Below, piece after piece: positions 1 to 8,578 of a DNA stretch of 11,510 nucleotides. Within the stretch, counting starts at the first letter, position 1; every line of letters starts with the position of its first letter. This stretch comes from Phoronis ovalis. Taxonomy: Eukaryota; Phoronida; Phoronidae. The notes beneath the pieces were generated by a model, which saw only the letters and a program-made list of their open reading frames with translations, was not told the DNA's origin and did not search any database. The stretch covers positions 1-11,510 of the forward strand of contig JAOXYB010052546.1 in assembly GCA_028565635.1 (NCBI GenBank), given 5' to 3'. A program made the position numbers and the translations under genes.

Positions 1-752
1 TATAAATAAAATTCCTTTATTTGTTTGTAAGGTCTCAGCTCGAATCTAAGCTAGAGGACGGACTATAGACATTTACATGTCAAAGAACTTTTGAGATATT
101 TCAAATCATATTTATTCTGTTTATATTTTCAGACGATAGCTAAAAAATGTTGTTTCTTGGATTTGCAACGTTTACATCATAGGATATCATTTAATCAATG
201 CCGTTTTTTTTTTTGACAAAATTGAAATTGTAATAAGAAAACACTTCTGCTAAGCTTCCTTTAAAACCCAAAACATATTTCTATATTTATGTTGTTTCCA
301 AGAACATTCAATCCTGGTAAAACTTGTCGAAAGTTGTATTTATATTTCAGATTACACATTTAATCCATCACTAAAAAATAAAATTGTGCTTAAAAATAAA
401 GTTCTCGCACTTTATGCTATTAATATTTCAATTTTATGAGTTTGCCCGTTAAACTATTATTTGTCCCAACAAGGATATTAAATATCCTTACGAAAGTAAC
501 AGCGAGATAGACACCTAATGCGAATCGATAAATTTCAAAAGTTCTAGCTCAATGCCTAATGTTTGCAAAATGTTTTAACACTGAATTGAATTTTTTTTAA
601 ATAAGATAGCTTGCTCATTTACATCCTTAAATTCACCTAACGAGCAAGCTATTTTCTCAAAATTAAAGCAGAATTTTATCTATTTATACATACGAAAAGT
701 TCATACGTGTTCGCAAAATAAAGAAAAGATGTAATAATACATTTTCGCTTAC
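1..752 (-). other. Probable intron 1 of the left galaxin-like paralog
   Basis: This stretch lies directly after the GTAAGC splice donor at 752-747 (minus strand) and reaches the window edge. I see no acceptor followed by a di-cysteine reading frame in it, so the second exon should lie outside the window. The intron would exceed 750 nt, against 437 nt in the complete paralog. It contains an 11-nt inverted repeat (606-616 with 642-652) and a 9-nt one (471-479 with 481-489), but no other coding sequence that I can support. Confidence 0.5.
606..652. repeat. Imperfect hairpin, perfect 11-nt arms
   Basis: ATAGCTTGCTC at 606-616 is the exact reverse complement of 642-652, with a 25-nt spacer. Pairing resumes for two bases outside a G:T mismatch. 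It may be a remnant of a small foldback element. No target duplication is evident. Confidence 0.6.
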
Positions 753-808
753 CTTTCAATACTTAAAACTTGTAAAAGAAAAACCATAACAATGAACAAG
801 TTTTCCAT
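753..808 (-). CDS. Galaxin-like paralog, signal-peptide exon 1 only (partial gene)
   Basis: ATG at 808-806 opens 18 codons plus two bases (MENLFIVMVFLLQVLSIE, then AG), followed by the donor GTAAGCG at 752. The peptide is a classic signal sequence: a short N-region, then a hydrophobic FIVMVFLLQVL core. It matches exon 1 of the complete galaxin-like gene at 10597-10652 in length, splice phase and sequence (14 of 18 residues, 47 of 56 nucleotides). The rest of the gene is beyond the left edge, so its mature domain is unknown; a galaxin-like secreted product is inferred from the paralogy alone. Four substitutions, two of them Val/Ala or Ile/Val, suggest a coding exon rather than decayed DNA. A truncated duplicate carrying only promoter and exon 1 cannot be excluded. 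Confidence 0.7.
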
Positions 809-917
809 GATAGTACTGTTAATCTTGTCAAAGCTCTGACTTGGAAGTATGATAAAACTTTATTTACTAATATGGAACACGTGCAAAAAGTAATTGTTGT
901 TTCTTTCTTACGTTAAA

Positions 918-926
918 TTTTTATAA
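918..926 (-). promoter_or_regulatory. TATA box of the left galaxin-like paralog
   Basis: On the minus strand TTATAAAAA lies 110 nt upstream of the ATG at 808. The 17-nt block CTGAAACCTTATAAAAA is identical to the block upstream of the complete paralog near 10722-10738, so the core promoter has been kept in both copies. The left leader is about 40 nt longer than the right one. Confidence 0.65.
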
Positions 927-2606
927 GGTTTCAGGGGCAATCATTTGGTGATAAATAACAGTAAAAACAATTCACAACTAATTAGATCGCAAACTATAAA
1001 TAAACAGTAATTTATTGACACTATAATACTTTTAACAGAGTACTATATTTACAGGACATTAGTATTCAGCGATAAAAGACCACAAGACAACAGAAAAAAT
1101 CAATCAATATTAAGTAGTACTGAGTAACCATAAAAACATTAAAATAACTTTTAAAATAACATATCATTAATAACGATGTCAAGACTACGCTAGGTTTCGA
1201 CTAAGCACTTGCATTCTTCAACGGACAATACACGCATCACATATGGTCAATCACCTGTCCATCAAGACCAAAGTTTGCACCGAAATAAAGATACTTATCA
1301 TTTGATCAACTACTGCATGCTTACCTCCTAACTTCATAGTGCCCAGTGACATAAATATATTTCTAAAATATAATGATTACATTTACATTTATGCCTACTT
1401 GGAGAGCAGAAATAGTGTATTTCACTAATAACACGTTTTTAAAATGATTCCAAATTTAAAATATAGGAAATTTAAAGACTGAAAACCATGGAACGTAGAC
1501 GTAAAACCTACAAAAAATGAAAAATAGGGTACAGAAAATAATTGAGAAAATAAAAATAAAAATCAGAACTCTAAAGTAAGTGATTAAAGTACTGGTTAAT
1601 TGCATTATAACTCATTAAGTTATTAATCTTTTGTCTATTTTCTTTTGAGGTGTTAAATAATGCTATTAACTGACAGTTGCAATCGTTGTAGAAGTAGTGT
1701 TTCGGATTCAATATAGCATTGTCTGTTAAGCTGCCTGGAGACAATTTTTAAATTAAAGTTACCAAAATGCATTGCAATGCGTTAATATAATGCCGATGTT
1801 CAATCATTTAATTAAAAAGATTCAAAATTTGTAGATACAAACACCTCATTATTCAGACACATAGGTTTCACCTAAGAAAGGTTATATATGTGAGTACTGA
1901 TTTTTGACCTTCTTATTTCATTAATTCAAATTTTATCAACATATCTTTTAAAGTAATAAAAATATGTCCTGATAAGTGTACATCTGAATTAAATATTGCA
2001 GAACAGAGCAATTTTAAATGTTACCGTTGCATCTAAGGTTGTTACTACAGTAGAGACATTGTTATTTTATTATTCTGAAGGGATAATAACGTTAAAAAAT
2101 CAGGCCAAATATCCTAACCTTTACTAACCTTTCGTGTGAACATTGAGTTATTGCAGGTAATTTAACTCCGAAGGTGTAACTATAAATGTGTTTCATTCCC
2201 CGGTCTCATTTCCAAAGCAGACATTTTGAAATTAGCTTTTTAATATCTTCATTTAGTTTAACTTTCACTGCGTAAAACATTGTGTATACGCCCCAGGGTA
2301 TACGAAGACAATTTGTTTTATGAATGTTAACAGTTTTCAAATATTATACTGAATTTCCTAGAAGGTAGGGAAGGTATGACCCAACTTGTCACCATGCGTA
2401 GGTAATATGGTACAAGTGTTATGCATTTTTAGTAACAACATAGTCTGTTTGTTTTTTGAAGAATATTCCTTTTTTTCTTGAATACGTGACCCGGGAATAC
2501 GCGCTACCACTAAAACTATAACTACTTTAAACAGAAAAAAGGAAAGCATATTATTTTCGTATCTTTTCAAATATTTTGATTACACAGTTAATTGCTAACT
2601 TAATTG

Positions 2607-2616
2607 TCTCGCGAGA
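2607..2616. promoter_or_regulatory. TCTCGCGAGA palindrome
   Basis: A perfect 10-bp palindrome with two CpGs stands in very A+T-rich surroundings. The same word is the known vertebrate CGCG promoter element bound by BANP. Whether a mollusc uses it is unknown, and no transcription unit is visible next to it, so a functional role is only a possibility. Confidence 0.25.
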
Positions 2617-2935
2617 TGTCGGTGTCAGGTTGCTTGGCTTATGACGCAATTAAAAAAAAATTGAATATCTAACCTAAACCTGCTGCAACTATCAATTTGA
2701 AATATTTGATGTGTAATTAATCTAATTAACATCTAAATTAGCGAACAATATTTTAATCAATTTTATACGTTAACAAATTGTACTTACTTAGCGACATCTA
2801 TTATTTAATTAATCGATTGATTTGAAATATTTAAGAGTGAAGCTAAGAACTCCTACTTGGAAAATTGTAGCATTAAGGTAAGCTAGCAGATATCGTGATT
2901 GCAAACAGTGAGATGTAATTAACATGTTCATTAAA

Positions 2936-2960
2936 ATTAATTATTTATTTATTTATTTTT
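2936..2960. repeat. TTTA microsatellite
   Basis: About four to five consecutive TTTA units within an A+T-rich tract. It is a simple sequence with no indication of function. Confidence 0.7.
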
Positions 2961-3665
2961 TAATAAGTTTATTGTTAAAATACATGTTCGATTACCCCTA
3001 CGAAAATTATGTTTATAAAAACATAAAATTTGTTTAAAACATTTGTATCAAAAGTTAGACAGAATTCTGCGTAAACCTGGGTGCGTAAAGACATTTCTTG
3101 TTATAAAAATGAGAGGCAATGGTGCGCCTTCTGACTGAAACGCACTGATTCAATTATCTATAATTTAAAAAGATTTTAAATCCTTCTTATTCCTTACCAA
3201 TATATACATTTTTCGTTGCTCTAAAGGAACTTGTGACTATTATAAATGAATCTTAATTATCCAAGTTAAATTACATCAAGATATTAGTTGAAATTGATGC
3301 AGCCTGGAGATCCTATGTTAAGAATATTTCAAATCACCCCAGAAATCACCGTGGTTTCCTGTAGAATCTCTGTATAGCTTTTACTTATTGATAGTCCAAT
3401 AGAAATTATATAAATGCAGATCTATGTTATGGATTCATGTATTAGTTACATGTCTACGATATCACAGAGCCTATTAGTTTAAGATATAAATGTCAATTTA
3501 AAGTTTTTGCGGAATAAATAAAATTTCTTACTTTCACCGAAAGCACAAATAGTTATAATTTTAAGTTGACATGTTGGTTCTTTGACAATGTGTACATTTT
3601 AATATTTAATCAATTGTGTTATAACATGTCATGATTAATTTATTCTGTTTTTTTAAATTTTATTG

Positions 3666-3695
3666 CTGATTTATTATTTTAAAATAATAAATCAG
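3666..3695. repeat. Perfect 30-bp palindrome, no spacer
   Basis: CTGATTTATTATTTT at 3666-3680 is followed directly by its exact reverse complement at 3681-3695. The base pair outside the arms no longer matches. It could be the core of a foldback element or a replication-slippage product; no terminal duplication is evident. Confidence 0.85.
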
Positions 3696-4412
3696 AAATT
3701 AAATAACTTTTTAGCAAAGGAAATGGTTACTGCTATTGAGTTCTATAACATTTGGCATAACCTCAGAATAACCTTCTGAAGTCTTTTTGAACTTACCATC
3801 AAATATTAAGAATATGTTTGTTTTTTAACTTTTCATCCTCATAATTGACTCCTTGATCTGTTATTGATCTCTAAATGACATACAATCTAATTCCATAATA
3901 ATAAATCCAAGTAACAAAACAAATACCAATATACCTTGAAAATTAACCTGGCAAGCAAGAGAAAAAAATAACCTATTAAATAGTATACTACGAGTCTATA
4001 CTGTGACCTCCTGGGGAAAATATTGGTCTCTCCCCTTTATGGTGTCCACTTAGGCATTATTAAAAGATCCCAAACATATCCAGTCAAAGATTTATTTTTT
4101 TATGATGACAAACATTTTTTTTTTGCTATAATTCTAATTTGACAACTACCTATTGCAATCACAAACAACAACATTTGTATTTTTGTCCTATTAATCAAAT
4201 TTTGGTAAATTAAAAAAACTAATAGACCTGTCAATCGCTTTATTTTTGATTTCCCTTTCAAACCAAAAAGAACCAAGTAATGGCAGCGTACAGAAAGAAA
4301 CATTGGTGAGTATGAGGAAATAGAACAAGCATTATGGCGCCTAGCAGAGTGTGCCTGCACCCTATTGTGCCATTTATTGCCGTGTACTTAAAGTTCGATT
4401 ACTAAATATACA

Positions 4413-4421
4413 TATATATTT
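4413..4421 (+). promoter_or_regulatory. Possible TATA-like element of the PAN gene
   Basis: TATATATTT lies about 22-30 nt upstream of the ATG at 4443, which would leave almost no leader. In this A+T-rich DNA such words are common, so it may be chance, or an upstream non-coding exon may exist. Listed with low confidence. Confidence 0.2.
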
Positions 4422-4442
4422 TATTTGCATCATTTAGTAACA

Positions 4443-7400
4443 ATGGGCTTCGCAACAAGAAAAATCAATACGAAATTGATTTTGACGGCAGTTATTTTAA
4501 TGGCTACTGAAGCAACTTCACATATGCAGTTATTTCAACTGTTAGAAACAGATTACAAAATTTCAGGTGCGTAATTTTTTTTTTTTTTAACAAACATAAA
4601 ACATATGTGGACTTCGTTTATTTACTGCCGCAGAAAATCAATTTTAAAGTAATAAAAGTTTATTTGTATTACTCCGTTATTCAATATAAATGTACTGTTC
4701 AATAAAGTCAATAACAAAAAATGTAGTACAATAAAATACAAAATGTAAGCAATGGCAAATAAGTCATTCTTTAATTTGCATGTCGTTTCAGGAGCCACGT
4801 CCTTTATTGTTAATAACATCACAAATCTTCAAAAATGTACACAACGATGTATATCTTACCATCAAGGAGCCTGTCCAACCGTCATGTACAATCCGCGCGA
4901 TAAAACATGTGAAGGTGCCGGTGTAACCGTCAACAGTCCTGGGACATATCTCACGCATACGCAAGGGTGGAAGTTATACATCGATATTGGAAATGGTATG
5001 ACATTCAAGAGACCTTATAGCAGATTCTTAGATACGAGCTACAATTAACGAATTTAAGTGTGTGCATGTCTGTCACATTCATTATATTACGGATAATCAC
5101 CCGCGGTCCGTATATTTAAGAATCTTAGCTCGTTTCTAAGAAACATAGCTCTCGACACGATGTGAGAGTCCATGTATTTTGTGTTTTCATATTCATCTAT
5201 TCTTTGAAATAGTCACATCTTTACGTCCGAGAATTGTCATGCTCCCGCGGTGTACAGGAGGTACATGGCATCCAATGTTCGTTTGTGAACTCATCCATTC
5301 TGATATTAATGATGCAGATAAATATCACTGTGTGACGCAATGCTAGAAGTGAAGAAACTTGATGTTCTTACTTGCGGCAGATATCCAATGGGGTCAAACT
5401 ATTTGCTACAACCGACTATTTACAAACAGGAACTTTCTTAAAAAAGACTATTATATCACTCGCGCTAATAAAAAACTATTCAACATTCATTCCGCAATAA
5501 CGTTAAACTATTATACATTTTTTTTGGTAAACTTTAGTAATAAACAATATAATGGATATTTAAAAATAATATGGATCCCAAGCCATCAGTACCATACGAT
5601 CAAATTGTTTCTCTGATTTGCTTCAAAATGTTTAATTTAACTTTTGAGCAACAGAAAACTTTGGTTGACCAATCAGATACTTGTTGCTCGTTTAAATTCA
5701 CTATACTTCACCATATTTTGGCGTTACATTTGATGTACCAATGGTAATCAGCAGCAAATTCATCATTGTTTCGTTGTAATTGACTGGGTGAACTACTATT
5801 GGTAAATAGTACACAAACAGTTTTGAATATAAATTTGCTAAACAGCAATACATTATTAAACGTAATATATTCCTAATATTTCAGAATGGATTCTTGCTGT
5901 CAAGGCAAGTAAAGAAATTGGTCAGTCATTTTATGATCTATGGACAAGTTCAAACTTCTCCAATCCAACATCAAACATGACGCTTCTAGACAACTCGTGT
6001 GAATGTCATTTCAAAAGTCATCTGGTGGAACAATGGAGTAGTCTAGGAGTAAAAGAGGTATGACTTGGCATAGCATTTAGATTAAATTAAAAGTTTGTAC
6101 TGGAGATATGGTTAACAATAAAGTGCATTGGGTCCAGGGAATTATTTTGTAAAGTAGTGTTTTAAATAATACAATTAAGGATTTTATGCCTCGGCATTAG
6201 CATGCCCCGCTAACGGTTGCAACTTATATGTAAGTTCGACTTTTGGATATAGTGACATAGGACACGCCCGAGAGGACATGTCAACATAATAAAAATGTTT
6301 AAAATCAAACGAACTTTTTTGATATGACGAAGGTACACTTCTTGTGATCTTGTGTTAGCCTGTATAATGCTTCCATCAGGGATTCACATAGTGAATAGTC
6401 CGAGTGTGTAGATACAATTCGACCGGCATGCATCGGAACGCGGATGAAGGTATGCCAACGACGCCCAGTTTAATTGTGGTGAACATTATATTTTCAATGT
6501 TATTATTATTATTATGCAGGTAAAGGTGTCTTTTTATACTGGCGGAATCCCGGTAATGGAATTGGTATTTAGTGCAATCGGCAGCAACAAAAATAACTGG
6601 TACGTGCCCGGTAACTTGTTAGAAGACCCTTGGGCAGATTTAGATGCAACTGGGAGCATGCTTCTTTTTCCTTACACCATTGCCGGACCCAAGTAAGCCT
6701 TTTCGCATAAGATTACTGATCAGTATGCAAGTATACTAACTTTTATTTTCTCTCATTACCTGAGACTAATATATAACATTACATAATTTCAGTCTGAATA
6801 AATCCATGGCCGTTAGCGTTCCCTACCTTCTCAACTAACGTCTGGGCTTAATCATAGTTAATTTTGTTATATTCCTTCAACTTAACAAGAGCGAAATCAT
6901 TACGTCATTTAACTTTTGCCAATAGAGGTAAGCCTTTCTCTCTGTGTGATTCATCGACGCCTACCACGTCTATTCTATCATGATGATTCAGTTTGAATAA
7001 GTATCGCCGAGGAGCTTGCTTTTTGCTTAGCGGACTATAGACAAACTCTGGCAGGACAGAATGTGTGTGATCGACCCCCCTACCTGCCTAGTCCACTTTT
7101 TTCTATTATTGTAAGCTGCAATTTGATTGACACTTTATTTAGAAATAAAGGGATTATCGTTCTTCTGATTTTCAAGATAATAAACAAAAATTGACTATTG
7201 TTAAGCCCAGACCTTAGTTAAGAAAGTACGGCACACTAACAGATGGGTTTATTCAGACTGACATAATTTGTACTTCTAAATAAATGTAAAAATTAAGCAA
7301 AAAAGGACTTTTTGTTGACATTGTTACTAGTAAATAACAAAGGGAATTTTGTTCAGCAAAGCCAGCATACAGTTGACTGTACAACGTTACAAATAAATAG

Positions 7401-8578
7401 TCCATGGTATAGTGGTATTTCGTTTTGTATGTCGCATATTAGTTACACATTAGTTATGCAGCAAAAGTATTACCGCATTAGATTGTTTTATATATACTAG
7501 AATTGAACAGCAGCGGGAACATTCACATTTTAGAACACGTACGCTTGTGATGATATGATTATGATATAGATTAAATTTTCACAAAGATTCTCGCTGCGGT
7601 TCAAGTTAATACAGTAATATCATTGCTGCATAACTAATGCGCCCATTATAAAATGTAACGTCACGAACGAAACACCACAGGGTTGCACTTCAAGAAAGCA
7701 AGTTATGTTCCCGGGGTTATGTTCCCAGTCTGAATGAATCCATCCGCTGCGTTTCGTACCTTCTCAACTAACGTCTGGGCCTAACCATGCCACAATCAAT
7801 TGCTGTTTTATTCCTTCAATGTAACAAGAGCGAACTAAGTACGCCATTGAACTTTTGACCTGACTTTGCCCAACTGAGGTAAGCCTTTCACTGCGTGATC
7901 TATCATCGCCTACCACATCTATTCTACTTTTATGACTCGTTCTGAATAGGATCGCCGGGATCCCGCTTTTTGTTTAGCGGACTATGAAAACTCTGGCAGG
8001 GCGGATGGATATATTCAGACTAGTTAATATGTTATTGATAGAGAGGATTAGTTACTAATTTTTTACCAAGATGGCACTCGTAGCTTGCGAAGATGTTCCA
8101 AATTGTTTACACGTACTTTATATTAACTTTGTTGATTTACATATATACGTGGCACAAATTTTAAAGAAATCATAAGTTCATCCTGTATAAGTGTCCGTAG
8201 CCAATAAAAATAAAGTTACACTATAAATAGGACAAATTTAAAATGTACAATTTTCAAAATGATCTTTTTTAAGTGTGAGAATATAGTGTAGGTATACGTT
8301 AAAACGACATATTAAAGCGACGTGTCTCTTCGGTACATCATAGTGTTCTACATTATTGTTGGATTTTATATTATACAGTTCTCGACGACGTATATATGCT
8401 CATCGAGAAAAATTATGGAGGTTGTACCAACGACAATGGCTGGATGAATGTCGTTGATTATGTGTCTACTAATGGCTGTGTTGAATGGGATGGAGGTGTA
8501 ACGACATATCCACAATTTTTCTACAGCAACCAGACAACTTCTGCGACATGGTCCAAAACAGGTGTTCTTTGCAATTAG
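4443..8578 (+). CDS. Secreted PAN/apple-domain protein with a C-terminal orphan domain (5 exons)
   Basis: Exons: 4443-4566, 4792-4995, 5885-6057, 6520-6692, and a last exon starting at 8344 (frame kept) or 8379, ending at TAG 8578. With 8344 the coding length is 909 nt, or 302 residues. The start is the first ATG after an in-frame TAA at 4389. Residues 1-26 form a signal peptide (basic TRKINTK, then LILTAVILMA). Residues 42-109 are PAN/apple-like, with Cys57, Cys61, Cys69 and Cys81 and a closing GWKLY. Residues 111-290 match a domain I recognise from uncharacterised lophotrochozoan proteins: GQSFYDLW, CEC, VKVSFY, NNWYVPGNLLEDPWADLDA, then NYGGCTND-GW and CVEW. Function is unknown; PAN domains bind proteins or carbohydrates, so an extracellular binding role is inferred. 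Introns 1 and 2 are phase 1, intron 3 phase 0, intron 4 phase 2. The family match is from memory, not from a search. Confidence 0.72.
4792..5048 (+). other. PAN exon 2 with open read-through into intron 2
   Basis: If the donor GTATGA at 4996 is not used, the frame continues for 17 residues (GMTFKRPYSRFLDTSYN) to TAA at 5046-5048. This would give a 126-residue secreted protein with only the PAN-like domain. An AATAAA lies at 5539-5544. The spliced form is favoured because exon 3 joins in frame and continues the family domain, so this is an optional isoform only. Confidence 0.3.
4996..5884 (+). other. Intron 2 of the PAN gene
   Basis: Donor GTATGA and acceptor TAATATTTCAG bound an 889-nt intron. 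A few less A+T-rich patches (around 5095-5160 and 5220-5275) differ from the surroundings, but I could not find paired ends or a coding frame that would identify an element. Confidence 0.65.
6180..6480. other. G+C-richer block inside intron 3, possible old mobile-element insert
   Basis: Intron 3 (6058-6519) contains a stretch with many CG dinucleotides and a base composition unlike the flanking intron, just upstream of a TTA microsatellite that forms the run into the acceptor. This resembles an inserted element, but I see no terminal repeats, target duplication or coding sequence that would prove it. Confidence 0.25.
6781..6789. repeat. Target-site duplication, left
   Basis: ACATAATTT directly precedes the left end of element A and is repeated exactly at 7261-7269 after its right end. 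Confidence 0.85.
6790..7260. mobile_element. Non-autonomous inverted-repeat transposon A with 9-bp target duplication
   Basis: The element is 471 bp and starts and ends with CAGTCTGAATAAA and its complement. The terminal inverted repeats extend imperfectly for about 76 nt (6790-6866 and 7185-7260), including a shared GTCTGGGCTTAA block. The flanks are identical: ACATAATTT at 6781-6789 and again at 7261-7269. There is no transposase frame, so it is a MITE-type element moved by a source elsewhere. A 9-bp duplication fits Mutator-like or Merlin-type insertion; the CAG terminus recalls hAT, but hAT normally duplicates 8 bp. The superfamily is left open. It sits in intron 4 of the PAN gene. Confidence 0.9.
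7261..7269. repeat. Target-site duplication, right
   Basis: ACATAATTT directly follows the right end of element A and matches 6781-6789 in all nine bases, indicating a fairly recent insertion. Confidence 0.85.
7408..7680. mobile_element. Foldback element (imperfect inverted repeat)
   Basis: A 17-nt word, CATTAGTTATGCAGCAA at 7448-7464, recurs as its exact reverse complement at 7623-7639. Pairing continues imperfectly on both sides: outward to GTGGTATTTCGTT near 7412 and its partner ending about 7680, and inward through AACAGCAGCGGGA near 7505 and its partner near 7590, apart from an insert of about 20 nt in the left arm. The ends are approximate and no target duplication was found. It lies between elements A and B and carries no credible coding sequence. 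Confidence 0.7.
7726..8022. mobile_element. Inverted-repeat transposon B, internally deleted relative of A
   Basis: About 297 bp, in the same orientation as A. The left end CAGTCTGAATGAATCCATCC and the body (ACCTTCTCAACTAACGTCTG, GAGGTAAGCCTTTC, CGCCTACCAC) follow A in the same order up to the CTCTGGCAGG block. Then it jumps straight to a right end whose complement reads AGTCTGAATATATCCATCCGC. It thus lacks the inner right part of A. No matching target duplication is evident, so it is older, or one flank has been rearranged. Just outside its left end TATGTTCCC is present twice. Confidence 0.8.
8023..8378 (+). other. End of intron 4 with two competing acceptors
   Basis: Two AG sites can begin the last PAN exon. 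The one at 8377-8378 follows a good TTTTATATTATACAG context but is out of phase with exon 4 and leads to TGA at 8455-8457. The one at 8342-8343, preceded by TGTCTCTT at 8323-8330, keeps the frame and adds 12 codons that include HYCWILYYT. A small extra exon inside the 1.65-kb intron would be a third solution, but I could not find a convincing one. Confidence 0.55.

Larger units (their letters stand above)
731..1124 (-). repeat. Duplicated promoter plus exon 1 segment, left copy
   Basis: This segment aligns to 10576-10912 in the same orientation: intron start, exon 1, leader, TATA block, then shared upstream blocks such as CAATCAT, GACATTAG and GTATTCAG in the same order with small indels. It is one side of a segmental (gene) duplication with a spacing of about 9.84 kb. 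The outer limits are approximate. Confidence 0.75.
1125..4442. other. Intergenic region without a recognisable gene
   Basis: More than 3 kb of A+T-rich DNA between the left galaxin-like promoter and the PAN gene. Small open frames on the minus strand near 2358-2570 and 4100-4360 lack family resemblance and composition expected of protein, and I do not call them. What can be seen: a TTTA microsatellite near 2936-2960, a CG-centred palindrome at 2607-2616, a perfect 30-bp palindrome at 3666-3695 and scattered A/T homopolymers. Confidence 0.6.

Noticed and set aside
2358-2570. 70-codon minus-strand open frame
   Set aside because: No recognisable domain and no conserved splice or promoter signals; the hydrophobic start is common in A+T-rich random frames.
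4100-4360. 86-codon minus-strand open frame upstream of the PAN gene
   Set aside because: No family resemblance; it ends in poly-Lys-type codons from a homopolymer and lies in the likely promoter region.
5359-5616. 85-codon plus-strand open frame in intron 2
   Set aside because: Composition is that of translated A+T-rich DNA (Asn, Tyr, Phe, Ile, Lys) and there is no motif or exon structure.
7312-7500. 62-codon plus-strand open frame in intron 4
   Set aside because: It overlaps the left arm of the foldback element, shows no family features and has no suitable splice sites to serve as the missing exon.
7726-8031. A 9-bp target duplication for element B
   Set aside because: The flanks TTATGTTCC and GTTAATATG share only scattered bases, so no duplication can be claimed.
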